Positions 35,855 through 44,245 of a DNA stretch of 64,000 nt are shown here, one piece after another. The translations under genes were made by a program, and so were the position numbers. Source of the DNA: Pseudaeromonas sp963677375 (GTDB lineage Bacteria; Pseudomonadota; Gammaproteobacteria; Enterobacterales; Aeromonadaceae). The stretch covers positions 79,891-143,890 of the forward strand of contig OY782042.2 of assembly GCA_963677375.2 (NCBI GenBank), in the 5' to 3' direction. Below the pieces are notes generated by a model. It did not search any database, was not told the DNA's origin, and saw only the letters and a list, made by a program, of their open reading frames with translations. Each line of letters begins with the position of its first letter. Position 1 is the first letter of the stretch.

Positions 35855-38239
35855 ATGAAAACGATTATACAGCTTTTAATTGCCAGCGTTTTTGCGCTTG
35901 GTGTGGCAGGGGCGTTTGCGGTAGATACAACCATTGATGCCGGAACCGTCCCGTCATTTGCTGTCACGCAACAAACCTATCTGGCGACAGACAAACCAGT
36001 TACTGCTATCACCATTACAGTCCCGGGCACGATTACATCTGGACGAGCCATCCTCAAGACGCAAGCGGTCACGTTTTCTGTGGCGGCTGGCGCCCCAACG
36101 GGAATTGCCTTTGGTAGCGTGACAGTGCAGCCCGGGCAATCCGTTCAATCAACGGTCACGTTTGATTCCAATTGGCAGCTCACATTGCCGCTCAGGCCAA
36201 CGACGGGCGGCGTAGCCGGCCGGGCATCGTTCTCAGTGTCGCTCCCGGACATTATCCAGGTTGTCTACACTAACGCGATTGAACTGTTACCGGTAACGCA
36301 GAGTCCTGTTTATACATACCTGGCGGCGACCGAGACAGTGGCGGCCAGCGATCAGGCAGTGTACGGATACCAAGCGGCGACCGAGACGGTGGCGGCCAGC
36401 GATCAGGCAGTGTACGGATACCAAGCGGCGACCGAGACGGTGGCGGCCAGCGATCAGGCAGTGTACGGATACCAAGCGGCGACCGAGACGGTGGCGGCCA
36501 GCGATCAGGCAGTGTACGGATACCAGGCGGCGACCGAGACGGTGGCGGCCAGCGATCAGGCAGTGTACGGATACCAGGCGGCGACCGAGACGGTGGCGGC
36601 CAGCGATCAGGCAGTGTACGGATACCAGGCGGCGACCGAGACGGTGGCGGCGACGAGTGCAACAACCTACTCCTGCTCAACTGGTTACACACTTAACGGC
36701 ACTACCTGTAAAAAGACAACAACTACCGCAACAAATGCGACAAGTAACAACAACTATCCTCGAACCGTATATACCGCAAATTCGAGCTGTACCGTTATGG
36801 GGGCGCTATCTGCAAGTCTCGTAGGCAGCACACTGACAGCAACAGGTTTTTGCAATAACGGCTATGTGGATTATGCCGTTTCAACAACCAACTCCATTAG
36901 CACATCCGTGCCATTTGGCTCGGCATGGATCTTTACCTGTCCGGCTGGAAGCGATAAGGCTTACGTTGCACTATCCGGCTCTGTCTCATCAGGCTCAACT
37001 ACCAGTGTTTGTTCTACAACGACGACAAGTACCGTGGCCGCTACTGCCACGACGACATATAGTTGCTCCTCTGGCTGGACACTGTCGGGTAGTAGCTGCT
37101 CCCGGTCGCTGGCCGACACCAGCACTCGGGTTTCCGGCAGCACCCTGACTTGCTCCAGCGGCACCCTGGAAGGCCTGCAATGTAAGGTGCAAACCGGCAC
37201 CGTCAAGGTGTGCTCCTCCGGCTGGACGCTGTCGGGTAGTAGCTGCTCCCGGTCGCTGACCGACACCAGCACTCGGGTCTCCGGCAGCACCCTGACTTGT
37301 TCCAGTGGTACCTTGGAGGGCCTGCAATGTAAGGTCCAGGCCAGCACAGTCAAGGTGTGCTCCTCCGGCTGGGCGCTGTCGGGTAGTAGCTGCTCCCGGT
37401 CGCTGACCGACACCAGCACTCGGGTCTCCGGCAGCACCCTGACTTGTTCCAGTGGTACCTTGGAAGGCTTGCAATGTAAGGTCCAGGCCAGCACAGTCAA
37501 GGTGTGCTCCTCCGGCTGGACGCTGTCGGGTAGTAGCTGCTCCCGGTCGCTGACCGACACCAGCACCCGGGTTTCCGGCAGCACCCTGACTTGCTCCAGC
37601 GGTACCCTGGTCGGACTGCAATGTAAGGTGCAAACCGGCACCATCAAGGTCTGCTCCTCCGGCTGGACGCTGTCGGGCAGTAGCTGCTCCCGGTCGCTGA
37701 CCGACACCAGCACCCGGGTTTCCGGCAGCACCCTGACTTGCTCCAGCGGCACCCTGGAAGGCCTGCAATGTAAAGTTCAGACCAGCACCATCAAGGTGTG
37801 CTCCTCTGGCTGGACGCTGTCGGGTAGTAGCTGCTCCCGGTCGCTGACCGACACCAGCACCCGGGTTTCCGGCAGCACCCTGACTTGCTCCAGCGGTACC
37901 CTGGTCGGACTGCAATGTAAGGTGCAAACCGGCACCATCAAGGTGTGCTCCTCCGGCTGGACGCTGTCGGGTAGTAGCTGCTCCCGGTCGCTGACCGACA
38001 CCAGCACTCGGGTCTCCGGCAGCACCCTGACTTGCTCCAGCGGCAACCTGGAGAGTTTGCAATGTAAGGTGCAGACTGGAACAACGCCGATCTGCACAGT
38101 CTCTGGTTTCACGGTCGATAGCGGTCAATGTCGCCGGGAGTTGGTGGTGATTGCCAACAAAGATCCCAATAGCACTCTTCTATGTCTTACAGGGACACTG
38201 GAGAGCTCGCGCTGTCGGAACGAGGTGAGCGTTCAGTAA
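35855..38239 (+). CDS. Secreted protein with two tandem-repeat arrays
   Basis: A 794-residue secreted protein (start at the ATG before the signal peptide MKTIIQLLIASVFALGVAGA; an upstream in-frame extension is less likely). Residues 25-130 form a domain distantly like the C-terminal domain of the DUF4165 proteins (VTVQPGQ, then PTTGGVAGRASF). Next come six full 17-residue repeats (AATETVAASDQAVYGYQ), a Ser/Thr-rich linker, and seven 49-residue repeats with four cysteines each, plus a degenerate eighth. It looks like a stalk-like surface protein with disulfide-stapled modules. Function unknown; the link to transfer is by position. Confidence 0.72.
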   Translation: MKTIIQLLIASVFALGVAGAFAVDTTIDAGTVPSFAVTQQTYLATDKPVTAITITVPGTITSGRAILKTQAVTFSVAAGAPTGIAFGSVTVQPGQSVQSTVTFDSNWQLTLPLRPTTGGVAGRASFSVSLPDIIQVVYTNAIELLPVTQSPVYTYLAATETVAASDQAVYGYQAATETVAASDQAVYGYQAATETVAASDQAVYGYQAATETVAASDQAVYGYQAATETVAASDQAVYGYQAATETVAASDQAVYGYQAATETVAATSATTYSCSTGYTLNGTTCKKTTTTATNATSNNNYPRTVYTANSSCTVMGALSASLVGSTLTATGFCNNGYVDYAVSTTNSISTSVPFGSAWIFTCPAGSDKAYVALSGSVSSGSTTSVCSTTTTSTVAATATTTYSCSSGWTLSGSSCSRSLADTSTRVSGSTLTCSSGTLEGLQCKVQTGTVKVCSSGWTLSGSSCSRSLTDTSTRVSGSTLTCSSGTLEGLQCKVQASTVKVCSSGWALSGSSCSRSLTDTSTRVSGSTLTCSSGTLEGLQCKVQASTVKVCSSGWTLSGSSCSRSLTDTSTRVSGSTLTCSSGTLVGLQCKVQTGTIKVCSSGWTLSGSSCSRSLTDTSTRVSGSTLTCSSGTLEGLQCKVQTSTIKVCSSGWTLSGSSCSRSLTDTSTRVSGSTLTCSSGTLVGLQCKVQTGTIKVCSSGWTLSGSSCSRSLTDTSTRVSGSTLTCSSGNLESLQCKVQTGTTPICTVSGFTVDSGQCRRELVVIANKDPNSTLLCLTGTLESSRCRNEVSVQ
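36323..36652 (+). repeat. 51-bp tandem repeats, six full copies and a partial seventh
   Basis: Unit encodes AATETVAASDQAVYGYQ. Copies start at 36323, 36374, 36425, 36476, 36527, 36578 and 36629 (partial) and are nearly identical in DNA, indicating recent expansion and probable length variation. Confidence 0.93.
37064..38092 (+). repeat. 147-bp tandem repeats, seven copies
   Basis: Copies start at 37064, 37211, 37358, 37505, 37652, 37799 and 37946. Each encodes 49 residues beginning CSSGWTLSGSSCSRSL, with four cysteines. A degenerate eighth unit follows in the protein's C-terminus. DNA identity is high, so copy number may vary. Confidence 0.93.
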
Positions 38240-38243
38240 GAAA

Positions 38244-38278
38244 AGAAGCCCGGAGCAATGTCCGGGCTTCTTTTTTTC
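38244..38278 (+). terminator. Strong rho-independent terminator before parA
   Basis: AGAAGCCCGGA-GCAATG-TCCGGGCTTCT stem followed by a T run. It isolates the transfer region from the partition operon. Confidence 0.92.
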
Positions 38279-38395
38279 TGCCTTGAATACGATATATTGA
38301 TTTGAGTCCGAAAAATCATACTCAATCAATTTTACTGAACGCTAACATGTTACATAATTGGGCTCTGGTGTTATTAACACGGATGGATAAGGAAT
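38279..38395 (+). promoter_or_regulatory. parAB promoter region with candidate operators
   Basis: The non-coding stretch before parA holds an imperfect inverted repeat (TGATTTGAGT with ACTCAATCA near 38300-38330), the palindrome TAACATGTTA at 38343-38352 and the palindrome GTGTTA-T-TAACAC at 38368-38380. ParA proteins with an N-terminal DNA-binding part often repress their own operon at such sites. Which element is used cannot be told by eye. Confidence 0.5.
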
Positions 38396-39583
38396 ATGAG
38401 AACTAAGCAGGAAACAATCCTCAAATTTGAATGGGTTGCCAGGCAGGCCCAGCTTGGGTTGGACACAATTGCATTACAAAGCGCCGAGCTGCGTTCCGAC
38501 CGGAATAACCGACCGAGCATTGTCACCTACTCGTTGAACGAGGCCAAAAAACTCCCCTTGCTGGGTGGCATTCAGCGGGTAGTCCAGCAGATGGAAAAAG
38601 AGGGGCATGTTTTTTGTCGCAGCGAGGACAACCTGACTAGGCCATATTGCTTGGACATCGCGGCAATTCGGAAGATATACGAATACCTCGGGGTGAAGAG
38701 TTACGCTGACACCTATGGCCGGAAGGCTACTGTTTGCGCCCATCTGAATCTCAAGGGCGGTGTAGGCAAAACTACCTCCCTGGCAAACATTGCTACCGGC
38801 CTGGTGCATGTCAAACCACTGATCCAGAAGCGCCTTAAAATCCTCGTTATGGATCTGGATCCGCAGGGGGCCGCCACGTTCATTCTTGGCATCAACCCCA
38901 ACGAATCTCGCACGGCCATGAGAGCGCTGCTCGATAACCCATCCAGAGAGGAGATCTTTGAGCGGATCTATTCAACGGCGAGCGATGGGCTTTATATCCT
39001 ACCCGCAGCAACCACCGACGGGTTCATGGCGATGTCTCTGCCCGAGGTGGCACAGCAACGCAACATTCCGCTGTCAGCGATTCTCGAAGAGTCTGTTATC
39101 AGCAAGATCCGGGACGATTTTGACCTAATCCTCATCGACTATGGCCCGCACCTGGAGCCATCTTTTTTGAACATCCTGGCCTCTGTCGATGGTTTCGTTA
39201 TCCCTGTAGCTACGGACCGCGTTGATCTGGACTCGACCTTCAAATTTATGCGCGGACTCAGCAAGTTGTTGCTGTCGGCCGTCCACGATTTCAACGTTGA
39301 CTTCAACAAATTCAAAGTGCTTTTAACTCGTTATGACGAAGGCAATAAAGATCATGAGCGCGTCTGGGGGCTGATGTGTGACCTCTTTGCTTCCACGATG
39401 TTTGCCAGCCGAATGCCAATGGCAAAGCCATTCGCCGCCAGCCAAGCACGGCAAGGCACCGTTTATGACATCCCAACGAAGGATTATGTCGGCGACGGAA
39501 AATCATTGAATAAGGCTCGAATGAACATGGATTCGGTTGTCCTTGAATTTTATGGCACATACTTAGGTACGAGAGGGCAGTAA
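38396..39583 (+). CDS. parA: ParA partition ATPase with N-terminal DNA-binding extension
   Basis: A 395-residue Walker-type ATPase for plasmid segregation. An N-terminal extension of about 110 residues precedes the deviant Walker A motif LNLKGGVGKTTS (near residue 118); a later MDLDPQGAAT and LILIDYGPHL complete the fold. The length and extension match P1-type (Ia) ParA, in which the N-terminus binds the operator. AAGGA precedes the ATG. parB follows 2 bp after the stop. Confidence 0.93.
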   Translation: MRTKQETILKFEWVARQAQLGLDTIALQSAELRSDRNNRPSIVTYSLNEAKKLPLLGGIQRVVQQMEKEGHVFCRSEDNLTRPYCLDIAAIRKIYEYLGVKSYADTYGRKATVCAHLNLKGGVGKTTSLANIATGLVHVKPLIQKRLKILVMDLDPQGAATFILGINPNESRTAMRALLDNPSREEIFERIYSTASDGLYILPAATTDGFMAMSLPEVAQQRNIPLSAILEESVISKIRDDFDLILIDYGPHLEPSFLNILASVDGFVIPVATDRVDLDSTFKFMRGLSKLLLSAVHDFNVDFNKFKVLLTRYDEGNKDHERVWGLMCDLFASTMFASRMPMAKPFAASQARQGTVYDIPTKDYVGDGKSLNKARMNMDSVVLEFYGTYLGTRGQ

Positions 39584-39585
39584 TC

Positions 39586-40617
39586 GTGGCAAAAAAAGTC
39601 CTAACACCGCTAACTGAGCTGGCAAGACAGGCAGGCAGCGCCCAGCAAGGCGGTACCGATACTGGCAGCGCCACTCCGCAGTACAGCTTCAACCAGTCGC
39701 AACTAACATCCTTGCAAGCCATGAGTCAGAGTCCAGACCAGCAGGGCTTGGCCCTGGCGGTTCGGGAGGCAGGGAAAAGCTATATCACGATACCGAGATC
39801 TGGCCGCCGGATCTCGGTGATATTCCAGTATTTCAGCGCCGGAGAGGTGGCAAAGCTGCGACCCAGTCCATACAACGTCCGAGACTGCAACACCCTCAAC
39901 AGAGACACGGTTTTGGACATCTACGATAGCATTCAGGCCGACGGAGTGGTTCACCCCCCTTACATTCTGGCTGATGTCGATAATTTCGATGTGGTGGATG
40001 GTTGGCGGCGAACCTATTGTCTGATTGATCAGAAAAAGGGTGGGATGTTTGGCATTCTGCAACCCGATGGGGAGTTGACCCCCGCGGAGATCCGCAGCAT
40101 TTCGATGGTGTCCAACATGCGCGTTGGCAACAGCGTATGGGAGATTGGCCGCTTCATCACTGATGTGCAGCGGGAATCCAACATGCACCTGTCTGACCGC
40201 GAACTCGCCATCCGGTGTGGGCAGCATCTCTCGATTGTAAACCTCTCTCAACGGGCCTATGCCATTCCGCTGAGCATCTACCAGTTATTTGAGGGGCAGA
40301 CTCGCATAGGACGGCCTGCCATAGCAAAGATACTGAGGATATGGGAACCGCTAGATCCCGTGCAGCAAAAGATGATCATTGAGCGGTTGCAAGACGCGCC
40401 CCAGGAAATGAAGACAGCCAAAGCTCTAACATTCTTATCATCCATCATTAAAGAAGTCACCGGTTCCTCCAGTGAGACCAAACGAGGCGAGACGATAGGC
40501 GCCTATTTTGTTCGCCGGGTTGCGAAGAAAGCTATTCAGATAGAGTTTAAGACCGACGAGGAAATGCAGCGGGTCATTGAGTTTTTGAAAGAGACTAGCA
40601 ACCACAAGGGACAGTAA
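39586..40617 (+). CDS. parB: ParB centromere-binding protein
   Basis: A 343-residue ParB-family protein starting at GTG. It contains the ParB/Srx-like nuclease-fold region (LRPSPYNVRDCNTLNRDTVLDIYDS type, with VVDGWRRTYCL) followed by an HTH region (LAIRCGQHLSIVNLSQRA). It forms the segregation pair with ParA. The binding site parS was not identified. The next small gene starts 2 bp downstream. Confidence 0.88.
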   Translation: MAKKVLTPLTELARQAGSAQQGGTDTGSATPQYSFNQSQLTSLQAMSQSPDQQGLALAVREAGKSYITIPRSGRRISVIFQYFSAGEVAKLRPSPYNVRDCNTLNRDTVLDIYDSIQADGVVHPPYILADVDNFDVVDGWRRTYCLIDQKKGGMFGILQPDGELTPAEIRSISMVSNMRVGNSVWEIGRFITDVQRESNMHLSDRELAIRCGQHLSIVNLSQRAYAIPLSIYQLFEGQTRIGRPAIAKILRIWEPLDPVQQKMIIERLQDAPQEMKTAKALTFLSSIIKEVTGSSSETKRGETIGAYFVRRVAKKAIQIEFKTDEEMQRVIEFLKETSNHKGQ

Positions 40618-40619
40618 AC

Positions 40620-40793
40620 ATGACAATACGCACGGGAGCCACTGAACAAAGCGTCTGGAGTGGAGGAAGACATCCGGCCAGCTCACGAATCATTGGGCTT
40701 GAGTCCTTGGCAAGGAATGGTTCAACCGAAACAGTAAGGGCAAAGGCCATTGCATCGCTGAGAGAGTATTACGGGATCAGGTTTAAGGCGTGA
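40620..40793 (+). CDS. 57-residue unknown protein after parB
   Basis: Begins 2 bp after parB and is likely part of the same operon. The product is basic and hydrophilic, ending LREYYGIRFKA, with no motif I know. It may be a small accessory partition protein, but there is no direct evidence. Confidence 0.55.
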   Translation: MTIRTGATEQSVWSGGRHPASSRIIGLESLARNGSTETVRAKAIASLREYYGIRFKA

Positions 40794-40903
40794 GTGCCTG
40801 AGCTTGCCGAGAACAGATACCTGCTTGCCCACTAGATTGTGTAATGTCTGCCAAGGCAGGGTGAGTTCTAGGTTTCTGGGGGTGTAATTGTTAAGGGAAA
40901 ACG

Positions 40904-41179
40904 ATGGAAATTCTAAAGCAAATCCAGAGTCAAATAACGGCTCATCCTGGTACCAAATCCAGCATTGTGCTGGCTCAGGCAATGTCGGCGGCTTGTCACG
41001 AAAGCTATGGAGTCAGCCTGTTATTGGCCTCGTCAGTGCTGGACAGTAATAATGCCCGCTTGGTTCAACGTCTAGCTAACATCGTTCGTGAGCCGGACTA
41101 TGACAACGAAGCCATGCGAAACGCGATGATCTGGTTAACCGGCAGCCAGTATGCCGACAAGCTGCGCCGCCTAGATTAG
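40904..41179 (+). CDS. 91-residue unknown protein
   Basis: Preceded by GTTAAGGGAAAACG, the same style of junction seen before many small genes in the 50-60 kb array. The product is a mostly helical soluble protein without recognisable motif. Two further small genes follow closely. The 110 bases upstream show no other gene. Confidence 0.6.
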   Translation: MEILKQIQSQITAHPGTKSSIVLAQAMSAACHESYGVSLLLASSVLDSNNARLVQRLANIVREPDYDNEAMRNAMIWLTGSQYADKLRRLD

Positions 41180-41189
41180 GGAGGCAACC

Positions 41190-41327
41190 ATGCCTATCAA
41201 TGCAAAAGAGTTTTTGGCTTGGCACGAGCGGCGGGTGCTAACTGATGACAGCCAGCACGACAAAGCCATGCGTCATAATCTACTGGCGGCCGCAAAGAGC
41301 AGCCTATCCGATCTCAAGTGTGGCTGA
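41190..41327 (+). CDS. 45-residue unknown protein
   Basis: GGGAGG lies just before the ATG, and the stop is followed after one base by the next start. The product is a small charged peptide (AWHERRVLTDDSQHD). No function recognised. Confidence 0.5.
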   Translation: MPINAKEFLAWHERRVLTDDSQHDKAMRHNLLAAAKSSLSDLKCG

Positions 41328-41328
41328 T

Positions 41329-41901
41329 ATGCAGCGCCTATTGATTGTGGCAATTGCCACGCTGCTGATTGCTCTTGGTTCCTGGACTCTTCTTGCTCGA
41401 GACGCGGAAGGGGGAGACGAGATAAGGCGCGAGGATAACGCCCCGGATCTGACTACAGCTCTCGCACCAAGGTCTCTATATTCTCAACAAAAACGGGTTG
41501 TCACCACGCCCCATCCAGCGGCGAGACCGCCAGTCGCCGCTGCTGTCGAGGCCGTCAGTGAGCAAGATCTGGAACCTGCCACTGAACCCGAATCGTCAAT
41601 TAGGTTTATGAACGCTGAGGATGAGCAATTTGCCAAGCAAGAGGGTGGCATCTGCGAAAGCTGCGTCAGCGACGCTTTGGCCGTGCAAACCATGCTCTAT
41701 GAACTTTGTGGTGAAACTTCACACCTAAAAGACATCATGCAAACAGAAGTCTTCTTTTCTCTGATCGTCGCATATCGCAGCATGGGGGGGAATGCGGCAG
41801 TCCTCAATGAAGAGATTGCAGGGAACGTGAATTGCGAAAACAGAGCAAAGTGGATAAAGGATGCGGTGCGGGGCGTCTCAATTCGCCTGGCCGTCAACTA
41901 A
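41329..41901 (+). CDS. 190-residue anchored or secreted unknown protein
   Basis: The ATG at 41329 directly follows the previous stop; the N-terminus is a signal-anchor (LLIVAIATLLIALGSWTLLA). A proline/alanine-rich linker leads to a C-terminal domain with four cysteines (GGICESCVSD, LCGETS, VNCENR). It is probably periplasmic. Its 3' end overlaps the convergent HTH gene by 24 bp. Confidence 0.6.
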   Translation: MQRLLIVAIATLLIALGSWTLLARDAEGGDEIRREDNAPDLTTALAPRSLYSQQKRVVTTPHPAARPPVAAAVEAVSEQDLEPATEPESSIRFMNAEDEQFAKQEGGICESCVSDALAVQTMLYELCGETSHLKDIMQTEVFFSLIVAYRSMGGNAAVLNEEIAGNVNCENRAKWIKDAVRGVSIRLAVN

Positions 41902-42579
41902 AAGGAAAAAGAAGGCGTCAATAAAGATTGGATCAGGGTTCGATAATATCTGATTTATCCGGCGCGTTGTCACTCCCCAGCGCCGGGACAACTCTACAGA
42001 TCCCCAGCCGGCAGCCAGGAGATTTTGACGCAGAGTTGCGGTCTCTACGCTACATCGTTTGCTCCTACAGCGGCGAGCCGCACCTCTTGTTGCATCATGC
42101 AGATAACCATCCGAGAGCGCCCCTGCGAGCATCCTGGTGAGCCTGCGAACGGAAATACCCCATCGGACGGACAGCTGTGCAACGCTTAGTTCATGGCTCG
42201 TCAGCCATTCGAAAATTTCATGCCCAGATCTGGCCGGCAAAGACAAAAAGGCGTCATCAACATACAGCGGCCGATGATCACTCCGTACCATTTGACCAAC
42301 CCGATGCAAGGAGAGCCGCCATCGCTCAGCTACAACCACTGATGGGATATGTCGCTCTGCTAATAGGATTTGGATTTCCGCAGCTGTCATTTGGCAGCGA
42401 GCTATCATGGAGACGGGAAGCAAGAGGACGTAGGATATTGCGTCGTCGTAATAAATCGGGCGATTGGCATCCGAGATGATTTGTCGGATGCGCCGCGGAG
42501 ATAGTCTCCAGCGAGCAGCCAATGCCACCTCAGACCAAGGAGAAGAAGAGATGAGGGCCTTCATGTCGCAGGGCGACAT
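41878..42579 (-). CDS. Protein of four tandem helix-turn-helix units
   Basis: A protein of about 233 residues made of four repeats of a short HTH unit: LAARWRLSPRRIRQI, VAERWRLSLHRVGQM, LSVRWGISVRRLTRM and LSRRWGVTTRRINQI. Two of them end in a YYDDAI- or YVDDAF-type segment. Single-unit relatives are at 45942 and 59919 in this window. It is probably a DNA-binding protein reading a repeated site. The start is uncertain: the ATG at 42579 lies 11 bp after the upstream gene, but no good ribosome site is seen. Confidence 0.65.
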   Translation of the reverse strand: MSPCDMKALISSSPWSEVALAARWRLSPRRIRQIISDANRPIYYDDAISYVLLLPVSMIARCQMTAAEIQILLAERHIPSVVVAERWRLSLHRVGQMVRSDHRPLYVDDAFLSLPARSGHEIFEWLTSHELSVAQLSVRWGISVRRLTRMLAGALSDGYLHDATRGAARRCRSKRCSVETATLRQNLLAAGWGSVELSRRWGVTTRRINQILSNPDPIFIDAFFFLLVDGQAN

Positions 42580-42589
42580 TGATGAGTGT

Positions 42590-42889
42590 TTATCCTTTTG
42601 GTGCGACCCTTTGGAATAGCCGGGTTTTTTTCTTAATGATGACAATGATGACAAAATCCAACAGCAGCAAAAGGGCAATAATTACCGGGAACAGTCGGGG
42701 ATCGACCATAGCGGCATACGGAATGATGCTTTCGGCATCGTGCAAACCCAACGACCAGGTCACACCCATGACAGGCCAGAACAGATGCCGCTGAATCAGT
42801 CCAGTGACAATACCAATCACCGCCACCGCATGGGCAAAAGCAACCCAAAGAGGGGATGATACGAGGTTATAAAGAACATCATGACTCAT
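42590..42889 (-). CDS. Small membrane protein (99 residues)
   Basis: Two or three transmembrane segments (VAFAHAVAVIGIVTGLI, LFPVIIALLLLLDFVIIVII) and a basic end. The ATG at 42889 has AAGGAT upstream. It probably forms an operon with the four-HTH gene. Function unknown. Confidence 0.6.
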   Translation of the reverse strand: MSHDVLYNLVSSPLWVAFAHAVAVIGIVTGLIQRHLFWPVMGVTWSLGLHDAESIIPYAAMVDPRLFPVIIALLLLLDFVIIVIIKKKTRLFQRVAPKG

Positions 42890-42996
42890 GGCATGATCCT
42901 TCCTGTCTTGGTGCGACAATCAATTCTTAGCATACACATTTTTACACATTCCGGAATTGATCCCGTCAGCCACATGCGGCGCTTATCGCAGAAAAG

Positions 42997-43005
42997 TTAT
43001 CCACA
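42997..43005 (+). promoter_or_regulatory. Single consensus DnaA box
   Basis: TTATCCACA, an exact DnaA box, in the 160-bp gap between two minus-strand genes. One box without iterons, an AT-rich tract or a rep gene is not enough to call an origin. Confidence 0.35.
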
Positions 43006-43051
43006 AAAAAAGTGAACAACCTGTGACCAACGTGGGAGCGACAATCCCAGC

Positions 43052-43258
43052 TCACCGCTTGCGACGCCGGAACGGGAGCTCTGCCCACAGCACCGGTAAC
43101 AAGTCAGCTGCAAGCGGGGCGCTCAGCAATAGCGACGAGGCAAGCAGAGACCACCCAGTACCACTAAGTATGAGCGACAGGCAGCCAGTGATGCCAAGAA
43201 CAACACCGACGACGCCAAGAGCAATGCGGAATCGAGATGTAAACGAGATAAGTCTCAC
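43052..43258 (-). CDS. 68-residue membrane protein after the recombinase gene
   Basis: Starts at GTG 3 bp after the integrase stop with an A/G-rich ribosome site. It has two hydrophobic segments (GVVGVVLGITGCLSLILS, LLASSLLLSAPLAA). No function recognised. Confidence 0.5.
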   Translation of the reverse strand: MRLISFTSRFRIALGVVGVVLGITGCLSLILSGTGWSLLASSLLLSAPLAADLLPVLWAELPFRRRKR

Positions 43259-43261
43259 CCT

Positions 43262-44242
43262 CTATCCCCCTATAACCGCGTCGCCATTGGCTGATTCACG
43301 CATCTCTTCATCCGCAAACCGTAAATAGATCGCTGTTGTATTGATGGAGCTGTGGCCCATTAATTCCTTCACGACGGTGATATTGTTGCCTTGCTTTAAG
43401 CGGCGGGTCGCAAAGGTTCGCCGCAGATCGTGCGGGGTTAGGTGCGTCAAACCCAAAGCTATCTGCCGGCGTTTCAATATGCGGTTAATGCTCGCTACGT
43501 TCAGCGGGGTCAATAGACCAAGACCATTTCGGGCTGGCTTGTCATGGTTATGCTTCCAGCCGACAAACATCGGCCCCTGTTCGTCACCACGGATGAGAAA
43601 CCATGCGTCGAGCACGGGAAGAACACCGGATGGCAGGAAAGCAAACCGCTCTTTTGAGCCCTTACCGACAACGCGAAGGCGAGCTTTGTCCCTGTCCAGG
43701 TTCGACATTAAGAGATCGCGAAGCTCCTCCCGGCGCAACCCGCAGTAGCGGAATATGCAGATCATTGCCAGATCGCGGCAGCCGCGGGGGGATGCGTCCT
43801 CACGGAGTGCGTCCAGCAAGGCCTTTTCCTCCTCGATGTCGATGACCCGGCCTGCTTGTGCAGATCGCCCGAACCGCAGCCGTTCAGTCATGAGGCGGCG
43901 GTATTGCTCATCAGGCATCATTCGCAGCCGATACAGCTCGGCCATGATCCCCCGAACGAAAGAAATAACCTTTCTGCAAGTGTTCGGGGAATATCTATCT
44001 CGCAGCGTTCCAGCCAGATCCTGCATGGTTACGCCATCGAACTGATGCCACGGCACCAGGTAGGGATCTGTCTGGCCGCACACGATACCACCCACCACCC
44101 CGAGAGAGCTCAGCACAGTGGCTCGACTACCCTCTGCGCGGCCTTTCAAAAAACGGTCGATAACATGCACCCCATCGGAGTTCAGACTCTTTCTGTCGAT
44201 CAAGGTGGGCATGTGTGTGCGATGTTCAACGATTTCAGTCAT
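43262..44242 (-). CDS. Tyrosine recombinase/integrase
   Basis: A 326-residue phage-type integrase with the full catalytic set visible: arginine in YCGLRREE, lysine in GKGSKER, HDLRRT, LMGHSS and the nucleophile tyrosine in TAIYLRF. An N-terminal SAM-like arm-binding region precedes it. On a plasmid it may resolve multimers or integrate the element; no attachment site or dif-like sequence was found. It lies 3 bp after the CoiA-like gene in the same direction. Confidence 0.9.
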   Translation of the reverse strand: MTEIVEHRTHMPTLIDRKSLNSDGVHVIDRFLKGRAEGSRATVLSSLGVVGGIVCGQTDPYLVPWHQFDGVTMQDLAGTLRDRYSPNTCRKVISFVRGIMAELYRLRMMPDEQYRRLMTERLRFGRSAQAGRVIDIEEEKALLDALREDASPRGCRDLAMICIFRYCGLRREELRDLLMSNLDRDKARLRVVGKGSKERFAFLPSGVLPVLDAWFLIRGDEQGPMFVGWKHNHDKPARNGLGLLTPLNVASINRILKRRQIALGLTHLTPHDLRRTFATRRLKQGNNITVVKELMGHSSINTTAIYLRFADEEMRESANGDAVIGG

Positions 44243-44245
44243 AGC

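Noticed and set aside
36995..38128. Long minus-strand open frame opposite the 147-bp repeats (377 codons)
   Set aside because: It is an antiphase product of the repeat array: period 49 codons, no ribosome site, and the plus-strand frame has a signal peptide and ordered cysteines.
38343..38380. parS centromere in the two short palindromes before parA
   Set aside because: They fit operator positions better, and no iterated ParB-type sites were found beside parB.
42997..43005. Replication origin at the DnaA box
   Set aside because: A single box only; no iterons, AT-rich unwinding region or rep gene nearby.
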